From: an uncultured Eubacteriales bacterium
Lineage (GTDB): Bacteria; Bacillota; Clostridia; Lachnospirales; Lachnospiraceae
Direction: 5' to 3'
Length of the DNA: 10,167 bases
Assembly (NCBI GenBank): GCA_949286775.1
Contig: CASEDW010000019.1
Span: forward strand, 1 to 10,167
Shown here: one piece after another, positions 1 through 5,978 of the stretch
How positions within the stretch are numbered: the first letter of the stretch is position 1
Layout: every line of letters starts with the position of its first letter
Program-made: the position numbers and the translations under genes
Notes under the pieces: generated by a model
Seen by the model: the letters and a program-made list of their open reading frames with translations, nothing else
Database searches by the model: none
What the model was told of the DNA's origin: nothing

Positions 1-1374
1 CAGATCGTAAAATGTCCTGATGATATATTTTTCGTCAATGGTGTAACTGACCGTTGATTTTTCCAGATCAAGATTCTGATCCGTCACCTCGAATCCGGCT
101 GTCTGTTTTTCTCTATAATAATATGTTTTTGCGGCATCATTATTGATACTGTTCACACTGTTTTTTGCTTCAGGCAATTTAAGAACCACATCAGGAGCCG
201 TCTTGTCAATAATCACCTCCGCTCCCTCTGAAACAGTAGTGTGATCCAGGCGCGTCTCTTCATTTTCCGATACAGCCGCGGCCATGTCCGCCGCAGTAAT
301 ATTAAATCCTTCAAATACAAAACCGTCTTTGAGGTTCATTTCATACGAAAATACGCCTTCAATATATGTTACTTTTCCTGTGCCTTCAGTTTTCAGCTGC
401 GACAGCGGCAAATTATCTACCTCTTCTGTCTTCCCATTACTGTCTCTTAAAGTATATGAAACATATGAATTATCGATATCCAAATTGCCATCTTTTATCG
501 TAAACCCTGCCGTCGTCTCATGATCAAAATAATACCTGTCATCTTTGATATTGGCTTCTGAATCAACCGTATACTGCTTTATCTCGGGGTCTTTTGTATC
601 AACATCAAATGTTTCAAAACTTACGCGGGTATTTCCGCTTTTGTCAGTCGCCATGACATATGCCTTGATATCTGACGCTTCTATATCGGGAAGAAGCTCT
701 ATTTTCCCGCTTAAGACATATCTGTCAGTATCTGATTCACTGATATTCATTTCAGCGCCTTTTTCAGCGTCGAATATGCCGGGCGCTGTTACGGCATCTC
801 CCTCATTCACGATTTTCATCATCGCTTTTTCTATTCCTGAATCATCCATAACATCTACAAGAACATCTATGCCGCCGTAAAATATCTGCGCTCTGTCATC
901 TTCATCTCCGCTCTCAACATAATCGCCTGTTAAATTGATATCTATGTTTTCTCTATCATCGGAAGAGACAGGAGATTTTCTGTCAACATAAAATTTGAAA
1001 TCAGCAGCTGAACCATTAATTTTGTTTCCGGCTCTGTCCGTCACATCCGGAAGAGTGTCAGAAATTTCCGTCACTTCACCGGCAGGAGTTTCAAATGTTA
1101 CGCTGAATCTGTTGTCGAATTTTTCATCAGCTCCTTGATATGTGACTTTATCGAATCCGAATTTTTCTTTTAACTTTTCTTCGTAGGCTGCCGCGTCAAA
1201 GTTTTTTTCTGTTATGACAACATCTAAAACAATACTCCCGCCTTCTTTATCAGATATCCGGCTTCCGTCAGCCTCATCCGTCACAGCTGTTTTATCCGTA
1301 AAAATGAACAGTCCATTTTCATTGACAAGAAACTCGCCGTCCATTTCCATCCTTAGTTCAGGCGCGACAGTATC
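1..1374 (-). repeat. Protein-level Ig-like repeats, period about 130 residues
   Basis: Four divergent copies lie within the surface protein: 985-1374 (residues 199-328), 601-984 (329-456), 208-600 (457-587) and 1-207 (588-656, cut by the edge). Each begins D-x-x-x-P (DTVAP, DRKSP, DTKDP, DKTAP), 128-131 residues apart. Copies 3 and 4 are the most alike: TAGFTIKDGNLD against TAGFEVTDQNLD, followed by VSYTL against VSYTI. Copy 1 has the related VVITEKNFD. The similarity is clear in protein but not in DNA, so the duplication is old. Confidence 0.7.
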
Positions 1375-1968
1375 AACTGTAACGTTTATATTTTTTGTCA
1401 TTGACGAAACAGTCTGCGTTCCGTCTTTTATTACTTCGGCTGTGACGGATTTAATCTCATCCGAAAAGTCGCCTAATCCTCCATGACCTTCTTTCAGATC
1501 AACATCCGAAATATAAAATGTTCCCGTAGAAGTATTATTTTCTTTGTCATACTTCCAATCTATTTCTTTAATAGTTTTCGCGTCTTCTCCGTCTTCATGA
1601 TTAATAATCGCCTTAACTTCTATATTTTTTGTACAAACCTCCGCCGAAGTTTTTCCGCTTTCCATGTCCGCGCCGTCTATCACGATCCCGATGCAATATT
1701 CACCGTCATAGTAACAATTCTCTGCTTCGGTTCTTATTTCCGTAATTTCCGGAATCTGACAGTCTGTATTATCTGTATTATCAGTATTGTCAGTACTATC
1801 TGTACTATCTGTATTATCAGTACTGCCCTCATCTTCACTTTCAGAGACTTCCTCTGTTTTTAATTCTTCGGCAAAAACCGTTTCTTTTGACAAAGTCTCA
1901 GGAAGCATACTTGAAACAATCGTAAGTATAACCGCAAACGCGATAAAACATTTTGATCTTTCTTTCAT
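1..1968 (-). CDS. Secreted Ig-like repeat surface protein (partial, 3' end outside window)
   Basis: The frame is open from an ATG at 1968 to the window edge (656 codons, no stop), so the C-terminus and any cell-wall anchor are missing. Residues 1-33 form a Sec signal peptide: basic start (KERSK), hydrophobic core to about residue 22, and a likely cleavage site after VFA (A33) before EE. Residues 49-69 are seven tandem (S/N)TD triplets, a probable flexible linker. Four cysteines (70, 85, 92, 112) cluster just after it, and no others follow. From residue 199 the protein is built of repeats of about 130 residues, each opening with a D-x-x-x-P motif (199, 329, 457, 588) and some preceded by a D-x-(A/S)-G-N turn (311, 442), as in bacterial Ig-like domains. 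An AGGAGG site (1973-1978) lies 4 bases before the ATG and overlaps the upstream TAG. Last gene of the phosphatase-kinase operon. An adhesin or structural surface role is inference; the ligand is unknown. Confidence 0.88.
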   Translation of the reverse strand, partial: MKERSKCFIAFAVILTIVSSMLPETLSKETVFAEELKTEEVSESEDEGSTDNTDSTDSTDNTDNTDNTDCQIPEITEIRTEAENCYYDGEYCIGIVIDGADMESGKTSAEVCTKNIEVKAIINHEDGEDAKTIKEIDWKYDKENNTSTGTFYISDVDLKEGHGGLGDFSDEIKSVTAEVIKDGTQTVSSMTKNINVTVDTVAPELRMEMDGEFLVNENGLFIFTDKTAVTDEADGSRISDKEGGSIVLDVVITEKNFDAAAYEEKLKEKFGFDKVTYQGADEKFDNRFSVTFETPAGEVTEISDTLPDVTDRAGNKINGSAADFKFYVDRKSPVSSDDRENIDINLTGDYVESGDEDDRAQIFYGGIDVLVDVMDDSGIEKAMMKIVNEGDAVTAPGIFDAEKGAEMNISESDTDRYVLSGKIELLPDIEASDIKAYVMATDKSGNTRVSFETFDVDTKDPEIKQYTVDSEANIKDDRYYFDHETTAGFTIKDGNLDIDNSYVSYTLRDSNGKTEEVDNLPLSQLKTEGTGKVTYIEGVFSYEMNLKDGFVFEGFNITAADMAAAVSENEETRLDHTTVSEGAEVIIDKTAPDVVLKLPEAKNSVNSINNDAAKTYYYREKQTAGFEVTDQNLDLEKSTVSYTIDEKYIIRTFYDL
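1762..1824 (-). repeat. 9-bp tandem repeat, seven units, coding (S/N)TD
   Basis: Seven contiguous 9-bp units with consensus A(G/A)TAC(T/A)GA(T/C), on the minus strand, encode residues 49-69 of the surface protein. The units differ only at a few positions. Because the unit is a multiple of three, gain or loss of copies would lengthen or shorten the Thr/Asp/Asn/Ser linker without a frameshift. Confidence 0.85.
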
Positions 1969-1972
1969 CAGC

Positions 1973-1978
1973 CCTCCT
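1973..1978 (-). promoter_or_regulatory. Ribosome-binding site of the Ig-like protein, fused to upstream stop
   Basis: AGGAGG lies 4 bases before the ATG at 1968. It shares bases with the TAG stop (1979-1977) of the small membrane protein gene, so a ribosome terminating there sits on the next initiation site. This suggests translational coupling. Confidence 0.8.
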
Positions 1979-2261
1979 ATATCTCTTCATCGGTATGAGT
2001 AATTAAGACATGTTCAATTATCTCAAAGCGGCATTTTACGTCTTCAAAATTCTCTTCCTGTTCCCATGCCGGCAGCATTTCTTTGTTTTTCATCATTTTC
2101 TTAATCGTTTTTTTCTGTCCGAACCCTGTCATAAGTGAAAATACATCCGGTATTTTATATTTGAAGAACACAAAAGCCGCAAATCCAAATCCTGCCGCCA
2201 TAATCGCGAAACATATATAAAATGCTTTGGAACAAATTTCTATCTGCTGCTGCGGTTCCAT
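1977..2261 (-). CDS. Small single-pass membrane protein of the kinase operon (94 aa), function unknown
   Basis: I do not recognise a named family. The protein has a short N-terminus, one hydrophobic helix at about residues 13-33 (many Ala, Phe, Ile), then a basic stretch (KYKIPDV... KKTIKKMMKNK, about 34-60) and an acidic C-terminal tail ending ITHTDEEI. The basic flank after the helix predicts N-out/C-in by the positive-inside rule, so the tail would be cytosolic, on the kinase side. The frame opens earlier, at 2285, where its ATG would overlap the kinase TGA by ATGA. I chose the ATG at 2261 because a perfect AGGAGG (2266-2271) lies 4 bases before it and the eight extra residues are only the translated Shine-Dalgarno region. 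From memory, similar one-helix proteins with a conserved terminal HTDE-like tail occur beside such kinases in other Clostridia, often with a longer middle; I could not check this. Confidence 0.75.
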   Translation of the reverse strand: MEPQQQIEICSKAFYICFAIMAAGFGFAAFVFFKYKIPDVFSLMTGFGQKKTIKKMMKNKEMLPAWEQEENFEDVKCRFEIIEHVLITHTDEEI

Positions 2262-2265
2262 TTTT

Positions 2266-2271
2266 CCTCCT
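2266..2271 (-). promoter_or_regulatory. Ribosome-binding site deciding the start of the small membrane protein
   Basis: AGGAGG lies 4 bases before the ATG at 2261. It is inside the longer frame that begins at 2285, which argues that the 2285 ATG is not the main start. Confidence 0.7.
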
Positions 2272-2281
2272 TTTATGCCTT

Positions 2282-4009
2282 TCATTTTATCGATAAAACA
2301 GTCATAGCGGCTGCATTTACCGTTTCCTTCGCGTTATTCCAATCGTCAAAAACAGGATTGTCCCATTTAATATTCAGATCTTTCAAATCGTTTTTTATTT
2401 TATTTAAAATACTGTTAAGATCATTTTTAGAAACACCGTCTGAAATATAACGCTCAAAATCTTTCGCAATTTCCGAAGCGATAAGCTCATAAATCTTTAT
2501 ACAATAAATATCTTTTCCAACTTTATCCTTTAAATTAACAGCAACTATCGCCGAATAATCCTCAAACAGAGATCTGTAATTTCCCGCTTCGTTTAGATCG
2601 TCTTTATACTTTGAAATGTTTGTATTCATAGAAGATATGTAAGATCCGATCCTGTAAAGTATTGCTGATAATTCAGATTTGCCTTCATCAAGCAATCCAC
2701 TGTACTTTTCATCCTGAATCGGAGCGAAGTAATTTTCACTCGCGAATTTTTTATTTTCAGCAGTATTATCTTTCATAAAAAAATAATCGATGCCGAGATC
2801 GTACATCAGTTCCGCATAAATAGCCGGATTTTCCGATTTTAGCATCTCTTCGTTTGCTCCCAAACCGGAAGACGTGCTCTTTAAGAATCCATTGACCATA
2901 TTTGCCGTATTTGATGAGAGTCTTCCGTCATTTTTCAGGATATCATTGTCCACAAGAGTCATTATTGCAAGATAAGCATCTTTTTCTCCCGGATCAAGCT
3001 CCAATGCCCTGTTTAGATATTCCTTCGCGCCATCTAATGATTCCATCATTGAAGCCATTTCAACATTGAATTCATATGTCGCTTCTTTCGCCCTGTTTCC
3101 CGCCATATTAAATCCTGCCGCGCCTCCAAGTCCGATACATCCGACTGCTATACCCGATACGAACATTTTCCATATTTTTCTGCGGTATTTCATCGCTGAT
3201 TCGTCTTCATCTTTATAGTGTCTGAACGCGTACATCAGCTCTTCACATGACTGATATCTCTCGTTCGGGTCCGGACGCGTGCATTTTAAAATTAATTTTT
3301 CAAGTCCCGATCCTGCATATTCAGGCATCCAGTAACTTAGCGGTTTAATCTCATAAGGAGGTTCGGCCGGCGATCGCCCCGTTATCAAATGATACAAAGT
3401 AGCTCCAAGACAATATATATCAGTTCTTGGATCGCTCTGCCCCCGTCCTCCGAACTGTTCAGGCGCGGCGTATCCCCTCGTGCCGAGACACGTCGTATCC
3501 TCAATCATGCTTTTGTTTTTAAATTCTCTGGCAGTGCCGAAATCAATCAGAGCAATATTTCCATCCGGTTTAAGCATTACGTTTGAAGGTTTCATATCCC
3601 TGTAAATTATCGGCGGATTTTGTCTGTGCAAGTATCCCAAAACGTCGCAAAGCTGTTTTCCCCATCTGACTACGTTTTTCTCAGCCTGGGCGCCTTGTGT
3701 TTCTAATATTTTGCCTAAACTTGAGCCTTCGATATAATCCATGACTATTATGAAGCTGTCTTCAAAATCTAAAACGTCTATAATGCTTGGAAGACAGGGA
3801 TGTCTCAGTTTTTTGAGCATATCGGTTTCAGCCATAAGCCCCTGCTTTACAGCCTCAAAATCTATTATGCCGCTTTTGCGCACTTCTTTTACGGCCCAGG
3901 TCTTATTCGCGCGTTCATTTATGGCAAGATAAACGACGCTCATTCCGCCGTGTCCTATCTCGCTTAAGATTTTGTATTTATTATCGAGCAGCGACCCTGT
4001 CTGAAGCAT
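2282..4009 (-). CDS. Transmembrane Ser/Thr protein kinase, non-PASTA, with TPR-like outer region
   Basis: Hanks-type kinase of 575 residues. Kinase domain about 12-265: glycine loop GHGGMSVVY (19-27), catalytic Lys41 in AVKEV, helix-C Glu61, catalytic loop YRDMKPSN (136-143, Asp138, with Tyr replacing the usual His of HRD), DFG at 156-158, and GTRGYAAPEQF (176-186) covering the P+1 loop and APE motif. All catalytic residues are present, so it should be active. One Gly-rich membrane helix follows (about 282-303) with two GxxxG spacings (286/290 and 295/299). The remaining 270 residues should lie outside the cell. They have no PASTA repeats; residues about 325-355 (AKEYLNRALELDPGEKDAYL) look like a TPR helix pair, and the rest is charged and probably helical. 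It starts 8 bases after the phosphatase stop, with AGGAG (4015-4019) overlapping that stop. It resembles PrkC-type kinases only in the cytosolic half. Signal and substrates are unknown. Confidence 0.95.
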   Translation of the reverse strand: MLQTGSLLDNKYKILSEIGHGGMSVVYLAINERANKTWAVKEVRKSGIIDFEAVKQGLMAETDMLKKLRHPCLPSIIDVLDFEDSFIIVMDYIEGSSLGKILETQGAQAEKNVVRWGKQLCDVLGYLHRQNPPIIYRDMKPSNVMLKPDGNIALIDFGTAREFKNKSMIEDTTCLGTRGYAAPEQFGGRGQSDPRTDIYCLGATLYHLITGRSPAEPPYEIKPLSYWMPEYAGSGLEKLILKCTRPDPNERYQSCEELMYAFRHYKDEDESAMKYRRKIWKMFVSGIAVGCIGLGGAAGFNMAGNRAKEATYEFNVEMASMMESLDGAKEYLNRALELDPGEKDAYLAIMTLVDNDILKNDGRLSSNTANMVNGFLKSTSSGLGANEEMLKSENPAIYAELMYDLGIDYFFMKDNTAENKKFASENYFAPIQDEKYSGLLDEGKSELSAILYRIGSYISSMNTNISKYKDDLNEAGNYRSLFEDYSAIVAVNLKDKVGKDIYCIKIYELIASEIAKDFERYISDGVSKNDLNSILNKIKNDLKDLNIKWDNPVFDDWNNAKETVNAAAMTVLSIK

Positions 4010-4017
4010 TTTTTCTC

Positions 4018-4788
4018 CTACATAAAAGTTTTGAACAGCAAGGCGGATATGTTATCTCTTTCATGCCTCGCCTTAACAAGTTCAGCGATATTTATAAGAT
4101 TCATTTTCATAACCGATGAATTAACGAAAGCTTCGGGAGATAAGATTTTATAAATTTCACGGCATGATACTAGATTTGAAAATCCGTCGGAACACAACAA
4201 AAAGCATTGATTTTCTTTCAGTCTTCCAGTAAAAAAATCCGGCTCTACAACATCTGACGCTCCAACGCACTGAAGAAGTACGCTTCTTTGCGTACTCACA
4301 GCGGCTTCTTCAGGAGTCATTCTCCCCAAATCTATTTCTCTTTGGCAATATGTCTGATCTTTGGTCAGCTGATAAATATTGTCTGATAAAAGGTATGCCC
4401 TGCTGTCTCCGATATTCATAATGTAATAAGCTGACCCTGCCGCCAAAATCGCGCAGCATGTAGTTCCAAGCCTTATGCCGTTTTTTTCTCCGTATGCCGC
4501 TATTTTTTCGTTTGTTTCACAAAGCAGCTCCTGCCAGCTTTCTATGAGTTTTTCCTGTTTTAATCCGTCCCTCAAAAGATATGGCAGCTCTTCATAAAAC
4601 CAGGCTGACAGCCTTTTTACAAGGCACGCGCTTGCGGCTTCTCCTTTAGCAAGTCCTCCTACTCCGTCGCATACGGCTGTCAGCAGAACTCTCCCGTAAT
4701 TAGTATCGGCCTGTTCAATCAGCATCGAGTCCTGATTTGTTTTTTTCACATTTCCTGTATCAGTATAATTGGCAGTTATAAAACGCAT
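4018..4788 (-). CDS. PP2C-family Ser/Thr protein phosphatase
   Basis: Metal-dependent (Mn/Mg) protein phosphatase of the PP2C/Stp type, 256 residues from this start. Motifs in order: TNQDS (Asp20), AVCDGVGGLAKGE (Asp41; Leu where many bacterial members have His after DGxGG), LGTTCCAIL, IGDSRAYLL (Asp128), LTKDQT, LLCSDGFSNLV (Asp201) and RDNISALL (Asp245, Asn246). These are the metal-binding aspartates and core of the family. There is no signal peptide or membrane helix, so it is cytosolic. It directly precedes the kinase gene, the usual phosphatase-kinase pairing, and probably reverses that kinase's phosphorylations. The frame can be extended to an ATG at 4818 (ten more residues, MDITFGNGEN), but that start has only a weak purine stretch. 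The ATG at 4788 has a GGTGA match and gives the N-terminus typical of the family. Confidence 0.93.
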   Translation of the reverse strand: MRFITANYTDTGNVKKTNQDSMLIEQADTNYGRVLLTAVCDGVGGLAKGEAASACLVKRLSAWFYEELPYLLRDGLKQEKLIESWQELLCETNEKIAAYGEKNGIRLGTTCCAILAAGSAYYIMNIGDSRAYLLSDNIYQLTKDQTYCQREIDLGRMTPEEAAVSTQRSVLLQCVGASDVVEPDFFTGRLKENQCFLLCSDGFSNLVSCREIYKILSPEAFVNSSVMKMNLINIAELVKARHERDNISALLFKTFM

Positions 4789-4792
4789 ATTT

Positions 4793-4797
4793 TCACC
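4793..4797 (-). promoter_or_regulatory. Ribosome-binding site supporting the internal start of the phosphatase
   Basis: GGTGA, complementary to the GGTGA part of the full Shine-Dalgarno consensus AAGGAGGTGA, lies 4 bases before the ATG at 4788. The alternative ATG at 4818 is preceded only by AGAAAG. Confidence 0.5.
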
Positions 4798-4836
4798 GTT
4801 TCCAAATGTAATATCCATAAATATCTTTCTATAAGC

Positions 4837-4869
4837 ATTTTACTAAACCTTCATCTTCATAAACATCAA
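4837..4869 (-). promoter_or_regulatory. Weak candidate promoter of the phosphatase-kinase operon
   Basis: A strong terminator ends at 4905, so a promoter is expected between there and 4818. The best -10 match is TAAAAT (4837-4842, five of six bases). The best -35 match is TTGATG (4864-4869), but the gap between them is 21 bases, too long for a good sigma-A promoter. The -10 position would place the RNA start near 4830, just upstream of the phosphatase. Confidence 0.25.
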
Positions 4870-4884
4870 CCGGCTGTTACGTTT

Positions 4885-4901
4885 TGTAATTTCTGATTAC
4901 A
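4885..4901. promoter_or_regulatory. Perfect inverted repeat TGTAAT-N5-ATTACA, candidate operator
   Basis: Two perfect 6-base arms flank a 5-base spacer, in the only sizeable intergenic gap of the window, just after the terminator T-tract and upstream of the phosphatase-kinase operon. A 17-bp dyad with this spacing suits a dimeric DNA-binding regulator. The RNA hairpin it would form is short and AT-rich, so a protein site is more likely than a terminator. The regulator is unknown and the match could be chance in AT-rich DNA. Confidence 0.35.
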
Positions 4902-4904
4902 TTC

Positions 4905-4945
4905 AAAAAAATACCGCGGAAATGATTATTTGATCACTTCCGCGG
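4905..4945 (-). terminator. Strong rho-independent terminator after the zinc-ribbon gene
   Basis: A 13-bp stem, CCGCGGAAGTGAT (4933-4945) with ATCATTTCCGCGG (4914-4926), has one G-U pair and a six-base loop (4927-4932). It is followed after TA by seven T residues (4911-4905) in the minus-strand sense. It lies 35 bases past the zinc-ribbon stop and separates that gene from the phosphatase-kinase operon. Confidence 0.93.
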
Positions 4946-4980
4946 CATTAAACCGTTTTTCTTTTCTATTTGATTTTAAC

Positions 4981-5928
4981 TTATTCCTTAACCCTGCTCT
5001 TGAATATCCATACAGCGAATATAATCTGCGCCGCAACCGGTAAAATTCCGGTTAAAAGCAGACCTGGCGATATTGCCATATAGCCGTAAGCGGATGAAAT
5101 TGAAGCCGTAAATCCGTCAGCCATAATAAACGTAATTATTATTCCAAATAACGATAATGCTGCCATAACTATCAATAATACTGGTACAAATCCTGAACAG
5201 ATGAGTTTTCCGTCTGATTTGACAACCTTATCGGCAGCTTTCGCAGCCTTAAGATAAAATACAGCAAAAAGAATGCATATGGCGATTATGACCGCAAGGT
5301 AAACATATATAACTGCCATCGCAGATATTATCTCCGAAGCGTCGCCGTACATATTCAGCAAGCTGCTGACAGAAACGACAGCATATACGGCGATAACTAT
5401 TACCGCCATCATCATAACGGCATATACTACAAGAACCACATGGGCTATAGTCGCTCCGATATTGAGGATTACTTTTCCGATAAACCTGCTTAAAACAGCC
5501 ATCCACAGCGATATAACAAGCGCTATCGACGCTATAGAAGCTATCACCACTATCACGTCTGAAACTGTAGTTATGAAACCAAACGCGTTGAAATAGAGCT
5601 CCACGCTCTTAAGATACGACGACATCTGCGCGATTATATTGCTCTGCGTAAGCGATATAATAATAGAAACAGTAGTCAGTATCACAGCTATGAGAAACAT
5701 AACAGAATCAAACGGTCCTTTTATATTTTTGTTCTGCAAACCGTTAAAATTATAATGCTGCTTATTAAAGTTCTGAGTATTGTACCTTTGAGTATTATAA
5801 TTCTGATATCCCTGATTCTGAACCGGAATATTTTGAGTTCCGTAATTAACTGTTTCTAAAGGAGCTCCGCATTTTGAACAGAATCTGCTGCCGTCGTCAT
5901 TTTTTGTACCGCAATTGCTGCAAAACAT
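4981..5928 (-). CDS. Zinc-ribbon polytopic membrane protein, function unknown
   Basis: A 315-residue protein. Residues 1-22 are a zinc ribbon with two CxxC pairs (Cys3, Cys6, Cys17, Cys20; MFCSNCGTKN ... FCSKCGAPL), the common N-terminal form seen on many Firmicutes membrane proteins. Residues about 27-69 are a low-complexity linker rich in Asn, Gln, Tyr and Thr, with YNTQ repeated. Then come about six hydrophobic segments, near 76-95, 120-145, 155-190, 203-226, 245-270 and 286-309, ending in a basic tail (FKSRVKE). The ribbon should be cytosolic. I recognise no enzyme or transporter motif, so no function is assigned. A GGGAGG site (5935-5940) lies 6 bases before the ATG. It is bounded by a probable terminator upstream and a strong one downstream, so it may be transcribed alone or by read-through from the amino-acid operon. 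Confidence 0.85.
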   Translation of the reverse strand: MFCSNCGTKNDDGSRFCSKCGAPLETVNYGTQNIPVQNQGYQNYNTQRYNTQNFNKQHYNFNGLQNKNIKGPFDSVMFLIAVILTTVSIIISLTQSNIIAQMSSYLKSVELYFNAFGFITTVSDVIVVIASIASIALVISLWMAVLSRFIGKVILNIGATIAHVVLVVYAVMMMAVIVIAVYAVVSVSSLLNMYGDASEIISAMAVIYVYLAVIIAICILFAVFYLKAAKAADKVVKSDGKLICSGFVPVLLIVMAALSLFGIIITFIMADGFTASISSAYGYMAISPGLLLTGILPVAAQIIFAVWIFKSRVKE

Positions 5929-5947
5929 AACATGCCTCCCTTTTATG

Positions 5948-5978
5948 AAAAATCATGACCCCGGTATCATCCGAGTCA
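5948..5978 (-). terminator. Probable rho-independent terminator of the ilvD-hom operon
   Basis: Starting in the TGA stop itself, TGAC-TCGG pairs with CCGG-G-GTCA around the loop ATGATA (8 bp with one bulged G and one G-U pair). TGA and then TTTTT (5952-5948) follow. It is weaker than the terminator at 4905-4945 and leaves almost no room for a promoter before the zinc-ribbon start at 5928, so partial read-through is possible. I judged the fold by eye only. Confidence 0.55.

Noticed and set aside
1483..2002. Plus-strand frames, one containing a striking repeated SVLSVLSVL peptide
   Set aside because: The repeated peptide is simply the reverse reading of the 9-bp (S/N)TD tandem repeat. The minus-strand frame has a signal peptide, an SD site and Ig-like domains.
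2282..2285. ATGA stop-start overlap between the kinase and the small membrane protein
   Set aside because: The ATG at 2285 is possible, but the perfect AGGAGG at 2266-2271 points to the ATG at 2261. The overlap is probably incidental.
2282..4788. The housekeeping prpC-prkC locus
   Set aside because: The kinase has no PASTA repeats and the flanking genes are not rsgA, rpe or the other usual neighbours, so PrkC/PrpC names were not assigned.
5249..5506. A minus-strand 85-codon Cys/Arg-rich frame
   Set aside because: It is an alternate-frame reading inside the zinc-ribbon membrane protein gene, whose main frame has clear domains.
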